26,396 nt of DNA, taken from the NCBI GenBank assembly GCA_964460075.1, contig CAYWPC010000027.1, positions 1 to 26,396 on the forward strand, read 5' to 3'. The first letter of the stretch is position 1, and every line of letters starts with the position of its first letter. The DNA comes from JAMBLL01 sp964460075 (GTDB lineage Bacteria > Actinomycetota > Acidimicrobiia > Spongiisociales > UBA5794). Positions 6,202-12,493 of this stretch are shown here, in pieces. Both the position numbers and the translations under genes were made by a program. The notes under the pieces are model-generated. The model ran no database searches and was not told where the DNA came from. It was given only the letters and a program-made list of their open reading frames with translations.

Positions 6202-6224
6202 AAACTCCCCTTACCGGTGTCGAA

Positions 6225-6243
6225 CGATCTCAGGTTCAGATCG
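6225..6243. terminator. Weak hairpin between convergent genes
   Basis: CGATCT (6225-6230) pairs with AGATCG (6238-6243) around a 7-base loop, between the plus-strand lipoprotein and the end of the minus-strand CoA-binding gene, whose stop codon it overlaps. A 6-bp stem without a T-tract is weak support. Confidence 0.25.
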
Positions 6244-6721
6244 GGCGGTGTCGCTTTGCGGAGATGACGCCTGTGTCGAACCCTCCAAGGTGAAGCCCGC
6301 CATGCCACCGCGCGTGCTCGATCTTGAGACACCGGTCTTGTACGACCTGCAGGCCGGCGTCCATTGCTCGACGTGCCGCCTCGTCGTGGCGCAACCCGAG
6401 TTGAAACCACACAGCTTTCGCTCCGAGCTCGATCGCCTCTTCGACAACACCAGGTATTGCCTCAGGCCGTCGAAAGATGTCAACAATATCTGGTACCTCT
6501 GGGAGATCTCTCAGCGACGGAAAGCACGTCACGCCGAGCACTTCGTCGTAGGCAGGGTTGACAGGGTATGTGCGAAACCTGGTACGTATCAGGTACGCAG
6601 CGACGAAGTTCGACGAGCGGATCGGATTCGCTGACACGCCGACGAGGGCGATCGTACGTGCCGTGCGAAGCAGCCCGAGACGTTCGGCGGGTGTTGCGTC
6701 CACCAGTGGCGCCGTCGTCAT
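6236..6721 (-). CDS. CoA-binding (YccU-like) Rossmann-fold protein
   Basis: A 161-residue protein of the CoA_binding_2 (YccU) family, which binds CoA or a related nucleotide through a Rossmann fold; its physiological role is not established. The nucleotide-binding turn is TIALVGVSANPIRSSNFVA (23-41), followed by the YPVNPAYDEVLGV strand-turn, VDIFRRPEAIPGVVEEAIELG written across 100-121, and AVWFQLGLRHDEAARRA. The Cys in DRCLKIEHAR near 130 is conserved in the family. Its ATG overlaps the TGA of metY as ATGA, so the two are translationally coupled. Pairing with an O-acetylhomoserine sulfhydrylase suggests a role in sulfur metabolism or protein CoAlation; this is inference. Confidence 0.85.
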   Translation of the reverse strand: MTTAPLVDATPAERLGLLRTARTIALVGVSANPIRSSNFVAAYLIRTRFRTYPVNPAYDEVLGVTCFPSLRDLPEVPDIVDIFRRPEAIPGVVEEAIELGAKAVWFQLGLRHDEAARRAMDAGLQVVQDRCLKIEHARWHGGLHLGGFDTGVISAKRHRPI

Positions 6722-8004
6722 GTCGCTTCCAGCGCTTGATCAAGGTCCCACAGGATGTCCGAGATGTCCTCGATACCTACCGAGATTCGAATCATGTCCT
6801 CCCCGATACCCATTGCCGCCTGCTCGTCGTTTGGCACCTGCTGATGAGTGGTCGACGCCGGATGGATGACCAGTGTCTTGGCATCTCCGACATTTGCGAC
6901 ATGGGAGGCGAGATCGACATGCTCTATGAACTCGACTCCAGCGTGGAATCCGCCTACGAGGCCGAAGGTGAAGATCGCACCTGGGCCCTCCGGCAGATAC
7001 TTGGTTGCTATATCGGTCCACGCGTTGTCCTCGAATATGGGGTAGCCGACCCAGGCGACCTTCGGATGTCGGCGAAGGAACTCCGCGACGGCTCTGGCAT
7101 TCGCAACGTGCTGCCTCATCCGCAGCGGCAGCGTCTCAAGGCCCAACAGCAGCAGGAACGAGTTGAACGGCGAGAGTGACGCGCCGGTGTCTCGCAGCAG
7201 CTCCGTTCGTGCCTTCATCAGATAGGCGTATTCGCGAAAGTTCTCCCAGAATCGGAGGTCGTGGTAGGCGGGGGACGGCTCGGTCAACAGAGGGAAGTTG
7301 CCGTTGTCCCACGCAAACGAGCCGCGTTCGACGATACATCCAGCAATCACCGTGCCGTGGCCACCGATGAACTTCGTCGCGGAATGCGTGATGATGTCTG
7401 CGCCGTGCTCGAAGGGCCGACACAGGTACGGGGTTGCGAACGTGTTGTCGACGATGAGAGGGACCTGATGAGCGTGGGCAATGCCAGCTACGGACTCGAA
7501 ATCGAGAACATCGGCTCGTGGGTTCCCGATCGTCTCTGCATACACGGCCTTCGTGCGCTCCGTGATCGCCCCCTCGATGGCTGCGGGGTCGTGGATGTCG
7601 ACGAACGTGACGTCGATGCCCATTCGACGAAGCGTCACGTCGAACTGGGTGTAGGTGCCGCCGTAGAGCGACCGCGACGCAACGATCTCGTCACCCTTCT
7701 GTGCAAGGGTCAGGATGCTGATCAGTTGTGCCGACTGGCCGGATGCGGTTGCCAACGCCCCTATGCCACCTTCGAGCGACGCCATCCTCTCCTCGAAAGC
7801 TGCAGACGTCGGATTGCCGATGCGTGTGTAGATGTTGCCGAAGGTTTGGAGTGAGAACAGGTCTGCTGCATGCTGAGCATCGTCGAACACGAACGACGTC
7901 GTCGCGTAAATTGGCATCGCTCGTGCGCCGGTCTCAGGGTCGGGCCGCTGACCGGCGTGGATAGATCTCGTAGCAAAGCCGTACTCATGGGCATCTTGGG
8001 GCAT
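6718..8004 (-). CDS. metY: O-acetylhomoserine sulfhydrylase (Cys/Met metabolism PLP enzyme)
   Basis: A 428-residue PLP enzyme that joins O-acetylhomoserine with sulfide (or methanethiol) to give homocysteine (or methionine). It has the family start FATRSIHAGQRPDPETGA, PIYATTSF, the NPT motif (YTRIGNPTSAAFEERMA), PLP-ring D186 (VDNTFATP) and the Schiff-base K211 in HSATKFIGGHGT. Length and motifs fit MetY better than the shorter MetB/MetC enzymes. The ATG at 8004 follows GGAG with good spacing; a longer frame to 8097 runs through the hairpin after osmC and gives no homologous residues. The stop overlaps the CoA-binding protein start (ATGA). It stands downstream of osmC on the same strand, separated by a strong hairpin and a possible own promoter. 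Confidence 0.92.
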   Translation of the reverse strand: MPQDAHEYGFATRSIHAGQRPDPETGARAMPIYATTSFVFDDAQHAADLFSLQTFGNIYTRIGNPTSAAFEERMASLEGGIGALATASGQSAQLISILTLAQKGDEIVASRSLYGGTYTQFDVTLRRMGIDVTFVDIHDPAAIEGAITERTKAVYAETIGNPRADVLDFESVAGIAHAHQVPLIVDNTFATPYLCRPFEHGADIITHSATKFIGGHGTVIAGCIVERGSFAWDNGNFPLLTEPSPAYHDLRFWENFREYAYLMKARTELLRDTGASLSPFNSFLLLLGLETLPLRMRQHVANARAVAEFLRRHPKVAWVGYPIFEDNAWTDIATKYLPEGPGAIFTFGLVGGFHAGVEFIEHVDLASHVANVGDAKTLVIHPASTTHQQVPNDEQAAMGIGEDMIRISVGIEDISDILWDLDQALEAT

Positions 8005-8036
8005 TGCAAGCTCCGATAGGTAGGTGTGCAGCGTCG

Positions 8037-8066
8037 AGCGTACCGAATCGGGAGGCTCGACGATAA
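8037..8066 (-). promoter_or_regulatory. Candidate metY promoter (TTATCG, 18 bp, TACGCT)
   Basis: On the minus strand TTATCG (8066-8061) is followed after 18 bp by TACGCT (8042-8037), which would start transcription near 8030, about 26 bases before the metY ATG. The -35 is a poor match; the -10 fits TANNNT. Confidence 0.35.
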
Positions 8067-8077
8067 CGATACGGGGT

Positions 8078-8109
8078 CGGGGATCCGGGCCTGGCAACCC
8101 GGACCCCCG
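8078..8109 (-). terminator. Strong GC-rich hairpin after osmC
   Basis: Twelve-base arms (8078-8089 and 8098-8109) pair with one G-U wobble around an 8-base loop, five bases beyond the osmC stop. No T-tract follows on the minus strand. It most likely ends the osmC transcript or partly insulates metY. Confidence 0.6.
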
Positions 8110-8113
8110 GCTC

Positions 8114-8632
8114 CTATGCGAGGTCGACCGTCAGAGGAACGGCCAGGCTCAACGTATGTCCGACAGGTGACGTGGCCACAACCTTGTCGTGGAGCTCCAC
8201 GACCGCGTCGTCGTCTGCGTCTGTGGTGATGTGAACGGTCGCCCGCAACGTCTCATATCCGGCGTTGCCTGGTCGAAGTCCGAGGAATGTCTCCAAGTTG
8301 AGTTCGCCTTCAATATCGATCCGGAGATCTTCGATGCGGATTCCCGCAACGCTCGCATTTGCTGCGTACCCGATGGCGAGGCATGAGCCGAGCGCCCCGA
8401 GGAGTTGCTCGACGGGGTTGGGTGCTGTGTTCGTTCCACCGAGCCCCTCCGGTTCGTCAGTTGCGAACGGTGGGAAGTCCCCGATCGTGGTCGATGTTGT
8501 GAACCCGCCGTCCCATGCAACGGAGGCCTTCCATGTCGTGTCTGCCTTGCCCTGGTCGGCTTGGATCGCCTGGACGAGGGCGCCGATGGCTTCGAGATTG
8601 ACGTTGTTGAGCGCAATAGTTGAAAGTGTCAT
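8114..8632 (-). CDS. OsmC-family protein with a single conserved Cys
   Basis: A 172-residue OsmC/Ohr-fold protein; members with two Cys are thiol peroxidases for organic hydroperoxides. It has WDGGFTTSTTIGDFPPFATDEPEG split over 40-63, the TAPNPVEQLLGALGSCLAIG core with C84, and the C-terminal TSPVGHTLSLAVPL. Where peroxidases have the second Cys (xCPV), this protein has Ser155 (SPV), so it probably belongs to the YhfA-like group of uncertain function rather than to Ohr. The second ATG at 8632 was chosen as the start because AAGG directly abuts the ATG at 8638 and is correctly spaced only for 8632. A candidate Met/Cys leader peptide and alternative hairpins lie upstream, suggesting control by sulfur amino acids. 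Confidence 0.88.
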   Translation of the reverse strand: MTLSTIALNNVNLEAIGALVQAIQADQGKADTTWKASVAWDGGFTTSTTIGDFPPFATDEPEGLGGTNTAPNPVEQLLGALGSCLAIGYAANASVAGIRIEDLRIDIEGELNLETFLGLRPGNAGYETLRATVHITTDADDDAVVELHDKVVATSPVGHTLSLAVPLTVDLA

Positions 8633-8693
8633 GTGCATCCTTGTCGATACGACCGCGGTGAGCGGTCTGGTGGAATTGGAACGCCGAAGTGAC

Positions 8694-8756
8694 CTCTCGG
8701 GCGGTGGCAGTTCCTAGGAGCGCAGTGCAAATACGCTCGGGCGAGCCACCCGAGAG
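8694..8756 (-). promoter_or_regulatory. Candidate attenuator: mutually exclusive hairpins over the leader peptide end
   Basis: On the minus strand, segment 1 (8756-8745, CTCTCGGGTGGC) lies within the leader ORF. Its CTCGGG can pair with nearby segment 2 (8741-8736, CCCGAG), or the whole segment can pair with segment 3 (8708-8694), located after the leader stop, over 12 bp with a 3-base bulge. The two pairings exclude each other, as in ribosome-mediated attenuation. A further small hairpin (GACCGC/GCGGTC, near 8650-8667) precedes the osmC ribosome site. Confidence 0.42.
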
Positions 8757-8827
8757 CTGAGCATGCACATACACATGGCGGTTGCGCGCGCGGAGTCGTA
8801 TGAGGCGGGTGTGTGTTTACCCATCAT
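8714..8827 (-). CDS. Candidate 37-residue Met/Cys leader peptide upstream of osmC
   Basis: The frame starts with tandem ATGs (8827 and 8824), has GAGGAG just upstream, and ends at TAG 8716-8714, about 80 bases before osmC. Residues 18-22 read MCMCM (alternating ATG, TGT, ATG, TGC, ATG codons), and the end reads LSSRVARPSVFALRS. Runs of the regulated amino acid are typical of attenuator peptides, and Met/Cys would suit a unit with sulfur genes (osmC, then metY). The last 11 codons overlap segment 1 and segment 2 of alternative hairpins, so a ribosome stalled on MCMCM would change the folding. The peptide itself is not a known family. It could be a chance ORF; conservation of the MCMCM run in relatives would settle it. 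Confidence 0.42.
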   Translation of the reverse strand: MMGKHTPASYDSARATAMCMCMLSSRVARPSVFALRS

Positions 8828-8972
8828 CTACTCCTCAACGTATCCGGCACCACGTTTTCCGACGTGTTGAGCGACGAGTCAAACACGGCCTGGTCACTAT
8901 GTCAAAACCGCGGCCACTCGGATGCATGTATCTGGCACCGGGATCTGTCCACACCCCGGAGGGATTGACGTA
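8828..8972. other. Intergenic region upstream of the leader peptide
   Basis: This is the gene-free part between pgl and the leader ORF; with the leader and its hairpins it makes a 340-base stretch without a conventional gene (8633-8972). On the minus strand it holds TTGACA at 8905-8900 and TTGACT at 8882-8877, either of which could be a -35 box, but no convincing -10 follows at 16-18 bp. Nothing else was recognised. Confidence 0.3.
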
Positions 8973-9644
8973 TCAGGTCATCTCGCTTGCGGCGGCAGCG
9001 TCGAGGAGCCACACGACTCGTTCCCGCGCAACGATCCGTGCCGCGGGAACATCACCCCCAGATGCGATCGCTGCGATCGTCGAAGCCTTCGAAGCGCCCG
9101 CGACGAGGAATATCACGACGTCGCTCCAGGCGAGCAACCCGACGGTCGCCGTGAGCCGCCACACATCGAGGGACGGAACGAAGTTGTCGACGTAGCAAGC
9201 CTCGTCGACATCGAGTGCGCCCGTGCATGGAAATAACGACGCTGTGTGCCCGTCCGTCCCAATGCCGAGCAGTGTGACTCTTCGTGTCGTCGACCTGAGC
9301 GTAGGCAGGAGCGATTCTGTGAAGGCAGCGGCTGCGATCTGCGGGGAGGCCAAGGTCGTGTCGGGCGTGAGGAATGGGACCGATGTTGCAGAGACGAGCG
9401 CTGCACGCACCATTCGCTGATTGGCGTCGGCAGACGTCGGGGGCACCCATCGCTCATCGGTCATCCATGCTGTTGTTGCCGACCAGTCGATCGAGCGCGA
9501 CGCCAAGGCCTCGTACGTTGCGCGCGGTGTCGAGCCACCTGCCAGGCCGAGTGCGACCGTGTGACTGGACTCAATCTCGCTTTGGACGATGTCCGCGGCG
9601 CGATCTGCGAGGTCACTTGGTTGATCGAGGATGACGAAATCCAT
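8973..9644 (-). CDS. pgl: 6-phosphogluconolactonase
   Basis: A 223-residue protein of the NagB/6PGL (DevB) family that hydrolyses 6-phosphogluconolactone in the oxidative pentose phosphate pathway. Marks are VALGLAGGSTPRATYEAL (phosphate-binding loop), TDERWVPPTSADANQRMVR, GIGTDGHTASLFP, and the late GASKAS element. ATG 9644 gives the expected length, although no strong ribosome site precedes it; an upstream in-frame TTG at 9677 is less likely. It is the third gene of a minus-strand run with rpiB and a MutT1-like gene (57-base gap), which places two pentose-phosphate enzymes together. Confidence 0.9.
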   Translation of the reverse strand: MDFVILDQPSDLADRAADIVQSEIESSHTVALGLAGGSTPRATYEALASRSIDWSATTAWMTDERWVPPTSADANQRMVRAALVSATSVPFLTPDTTLASPQIAAAAFTESLLPTLRSTTRRVTLLGIGTDGHTASLFPCTGALDVDEACYVDNFVPSLDVWRLTATVGLLAWSDVVIFLVAGASKASTIAAIASGGDVPAARIVARERVVWLLDAAAASEMT

Positions 9645-9701
9645 GATTTCAGCGTACCGGTGGATCGAATCGGGCAAGTGCTCTGCGGGTGGTCGTCGGC
9701 A

Positions 9702-10628
9702 TCAGCGTGGTGGAATGTAGCGGCCGGAGACGACCCTGCCAGAAACGGTGCGTAACTGCCAGATCGAGCCCTTCCTCCACTCCTGAGGTCCTGTCATCGG
9801 CACGCCATCGGCGACCAAGCGGCCGACGAGACCCCCGATGACGTCGCCGTGAGAGCAGAGAACGGCCGATTCACCCTGGAGCTCGTCGATCAAGGCGAGC
9901 GTTGCCTGTGGGTGTGAGCCCTCAACGAGCGCGGCATCGACGTCGAGTCGAAGACCCACCCGTTGGGCGTATGGCCTCACCGTGTCGACACAACGCGCGT
10001 AGCTCGACGACTTGACCACGGTAACTGGCCGCGAGGTCAACAGGTCGCTCAGTGCCTTCGTCTGCTGCCTGCCTCGCTCATCGAGCGGCCGCGAATTGTC
10101 GCTGCCAGCGTCGGATCGCTTCCCTGCCCTGGCGTGCCGCACGAGATGGATCATCCCAGAGGTCCGATCGTGAAACATCTCGTTCGCACGGTCGAGAACA
10201 TCCCTGTCGTTGCCGTACGAGAGCTTGTCTTGGCCCTTTCGATAAGAAACCCACATGATGCGATCGACCTCGCTGTTGGGAGCGAACGGTCGTTTCTGTG
10301 CGGTGGCCAGCCACCACCTGACGACCTTCGGGTTCCGTGCAGGCGTCACGTAGCCGATGGATCCGATCGGGCCGACGATCTCCCCGACGATACCTGTCTC
10401 CTCGTCGACTTCCCTGATAGCGGCATCGAGAAACGATTCGCCATCCTCAAGTTTGCCCTTCGGCAGAGACCAGTCGTCGTATTGCGGTCTGTGGACGAGC
10501 AAGTATCGGGCCTTGCCGTGCTTGTTGTGGCGAGCCACGACGCAGCCGGCCGCCCATATGGATCCAACTGGTGGGAGTTCCTGGTCGATCACGGGCCGAA
10601 ATGGTACAGGGCTATGTGTTCGTCTCAT
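9702..10628 (-). CDS. mutT1: MutT1-like Nudix hydrolase fused to a histidine phosphatase domain
   Basis: A 308-residue two-domain protein. Residues about 20-150 form a Nudix domain with a complete Nudix box at 58-80 (G58, E64, R72-E73, E76-E77, G79). Residues 158-305 are a histidine-phosphatase (RHG) domain with R164-H165 in HLVRHARAG and a second His260 in LCSHGD. This architecture is that of mycobacterial MutT1, which hydrolyses 8-oxo-GTP/dGTP and diadenosine polyphosphates; the phosphatase domain may complete hydrolysis of the product. The ATG overlaps the rpiB stop as ATGA and no separate ribosome site is needed. It is typical of actinobacteria. Confidence 0.9.
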   Translation of the reverse strand: MRRTHSPVPFRPVIDQELPPVGSIWAAGCVVARHNKHGKARYLLVHRPQYDDWSLPKGKLEDGESFLDAAIREVDEETGIVGEIVGPIGSIGYVTPARNPKVVRWWLATAQKRPFAPNSEVDRIMWVSYRKGQDKLSYGNDRDVLDRANEMFHDRTSGMIHLVRHARAGKRSDAGSDNSRPLDERGRQQTKALSDLLTSRPVTVVKSSSYARCVDTVRPYAQRVGLRLDVDAALVEGSHPQATLALIDELQGESAVLCSHGDVIGGLVGRLVADGVPMTGPQEWRKGSIWQLRTVSGRVVSGRYIPPR

Positions 10629-11074
10629 CCACGACGAAGATCCAGTTCAACCAATTTCGCGAGACGGCGCACATGGCGCTCCTCACCACTGAATCGTGCG
10701 CCGAGGAACGCATCGACGATCTCGATTGCGGTAGTCGCGCCGATGACACGGGCACCGAGGGCCAGGACGTTCATGTCGTCGTGCTCGACACCTTGGTGCG
10801 CCGTGTAGTGATCGTGCACCACAGCGCTGCGAACCCCTGTGATCTTATTCGCCGCGATCGACGCTCCAGCTCCAGAGCCGCACACGACGATCCCTCGCTC
10901 GCCGCTGCCCGCGACGACGGCACGGCCCACTGCAGCGGCGAAGTCTGGATAGTCGACAGGGTCGGTGCTGTCCGTACCGACGTCGATGATCGTGTGGCCC
11001 TCCGATTCGAGATGCACGATCAGTTCTTGTTTGAGCGGGAATCCGGCATGATCCGCGCCGATGACAACTCGCAT
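10625..11074 (-). CDS. rpiB: Ribose-5-phosphate isomerase B (housekeeping copy)
   Basis: A 149-residue RpiB that interconverts ribose 5-phosphate and ribulose 5-phosphate. It has D8-H9 in IGADHAGFPLK, DYPD at 41-44, and the intact catalytic Cys65 in VVCGSGAGASIAANK, the residue missing from the microcompartment paralogue at 422. It has no N-terminal extension. The ATG at 11074 follows AGGAAG; the upstream in-frame reading to 11326 overlaps murA and is non-homologous. It leads the unit rpiB-mutT1-pgl. A TAGTGT at 11105-11100 could be its -10 box, but no -35 is evident. Confidence 0.93.
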   Translation of the reverse strand: MRVVIGADHAGFPLKQELIVHLESEGHTIIDVGTDSTDPVDYPDFAAAVGRAVVAGSGERGIVVCGSGAGASIAANKITGVRSAVVHDHYTAHQGVEHDDMNVLALGARVIGATTAIEIVDAFLGARFSGEERHVRRLAKLVELDLRRG

Positions 11075-11203
11075 GGATCTTCCTGTAGCGGTCGAGCGCA
11101 CACTACTCGACCTTCGTGCAACCCACGACTCGCAGGCCCTGTTTGCACTGCCGAGCAGCGGCGCTTCGCCCTCCTGAACAGGTGTTGGTACGTTCACCAG
11201 TCC

Positions 11204-11231
11204 TTGGGCTAGGCCGAAACCGTCGTAACCT
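11204..11231 (+). promoter_or_regulatory. Candidate leaderless promoter of murA (TTGGGC, 16 bp, TAACCT)
   Basis: TTGGGC (11204-11209) and TAACCT (11226-11231) are separated by 16 bp. TAACCT ends 8 bases before the murA ATG, so the transcript would start at or next to the start codon. The absence of a ribosome site before murA agrees with leaderless translation. Confidence 0.5.
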
Positions 11232-11239
11232 CCACACGT

Positions 11240-12493
11240 ATGTCCAATTCGATCATCGTTCGCGGCGGGACACCGCTCCACGGGACCATCGGCGTTCTCG
11301 GCGCCAAGAACGCCGTGCTCAAGCACATGGTTGCATCGCTCCTAGCTCCCGGCAGGCACAGGATCGAGAATGTGCCAGGCATCCTCGATGTAGCAATCAT
11401 GGGGGAGGTGCTCGACCACGTCGGAGCTATGTGCACTGCTGAAGGTACGACGCTCACCATTGATGTGCCGGATGAGCCGAATCCTGAGGCTCCACTGGAA
11501 CTGGTGCGGCAGATGCGCGCGTCGATCCTTGTGCTTGGCGCACTTCTCGCACGGGTCGGTGAAGCCCGTGTCGCACTCCCAGGGGGTGACGATTTTGGAT
11601 CGCGCCCGATCGATTATCACATCAAAGGTCTCGAATCGATGGGAGCCAGATTCGATCTCCGTCACGGCGTGCTCCACGGATCCGCCCCGAACGGGCTCGT
11701 CGGCACCGACGTGTTCCTGGAGTTCCCATCGGTCGGGGCCACAGAGAACCTACTCCTCGCCGCCGTTCTCGCTGAGGGGACAACGACAATCGGAAACGCC
11801 GCGAGAGAGCCGGAACTCACCGATCTCGCAGAGTATCTCATGAAGATGGGAGCCAAGATCGATGGGGCAGGGACCTCAACAATTCAGGTCCACGGCGTCA
11901 CCTATCTCGAGCCTGCAGTGCACACAACCGTCCCCGACCGCCTCGAAGCAGGTTCGTATCTCGTCGCAGGCGCGATGACGCGCGGTGAAGTCACGGTCAC
12001 CGGGTGCAGGCCAGAGCATCTCAGGATGGAGCTCCACAAGCTCGAAGAGTCCGGCTGTGGCGTCGCAACGACCGAAGACTCCATCACGGTGCGAGGACCA
12101 GACCGACCGGTCGCCGTCGACATTGCGACGTTGCCGTTCCCCGGCTTCCACACCGATATGCATCCCCAGATGGTGGCATATCTGTCGATCGCGAACGGTG
12201 TCTCACTTGTGACGGAGAACATCTACACGGGCCGTTTTCGGTATCTCGGTGAGCTGAATCGGATGGGTGCAGACATCCACGCCGATGGGCAACACATCGT
12301 GGTGAGAGGTGTCGACGATCTCTCTGGATGCGAGATCGATGGCTGTGACATACGGGCGGCGGCAGCGCTCACGATTGCGGGCCTGAGGGCAGATGGAGAG
12401 ACGATTATCAGGGACGCGCATCACATTGATCGGGGCTACCACGACTTCGTCCCAAATCTCGCAGGGCTTGGTGCGCAGATCCGTCGAGAATGA
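11240..12493 (+). CDS. murA: UDP-N-acetylglucosamine 1-carboxyvinyltransferase, Asp in place of the fosfomycin-target Cys
   Basis: A 417-residue EPSP-synthase-fold enzyme for the first committed step of peptidoglycan synthesis, transferring enolpyruvate from PEP to UDP-GlcNAc. K23 in GAKNA, RASILVLGALLAR (93-105), FPSVGATENLLLA, and the late GFHTDMHPQ and YTGRFRYLGELNRMGA stretches are family marks. In the catalytic loop LPGGDDFGSRP, residue 117 is Asp where E. coli has Cys115; the same change is known in mycobacteria and gives intrinsic fosfomycin resistance. No ribosome site precedes the ATG, consistent with a leaderless message. The stop overlaps the SpoIID-like gene as ATGA. Confidence 0.96.
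   Translation: MSNSIIVRGGTPLHGTIGVLGAKNAVLKHMVASLLAPGRHRIENVPGILDVAIMGEVLDHVGAMCTAEGTTLTIDVPDEPNPEAPLELVRQMRASILVLGALLARVGEARVALPGGDDFGSRPIDYHIKGLESMGARFDLRHGVLHGSAPNGLVGTDVFLEFPSVGATENLLLAAVLAEGTTTIGNAAREPELTDLAEYLMKMGAKIDGAGTSTIQVHGVTYLEPAVHTTVPDRLEAGSYLVAGAMTRGEVTVTGCRPEHLRMELHKLEESGCGVATTEDSITVRGPDRPVAVDIATLPFPGFHTDMHPQMVAYLSIANGVSLVTENIYTGRFRYLGELNRMGADIHADGQHIVVRGVDDLSGCEIDGCDIRAAAALTIAGLRADGETIIRDAHHIDRGYHDFVPNLAGLGAQIRRE

Noticed and set aside
8081..8108. GGCAACCC string near metY, reminiscent of SAM riboswitches
   Set aside because: It is on the plus strand, opposite to metY, and forms the loop and arm of a simple hairpin. No further SAM-I/IV core elements were found.
9963..10808. 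281-codon plus-strand open frame over mutT1 and rpiB
   Set aside because: It is a shadow of two well-supported minus-strand genes.
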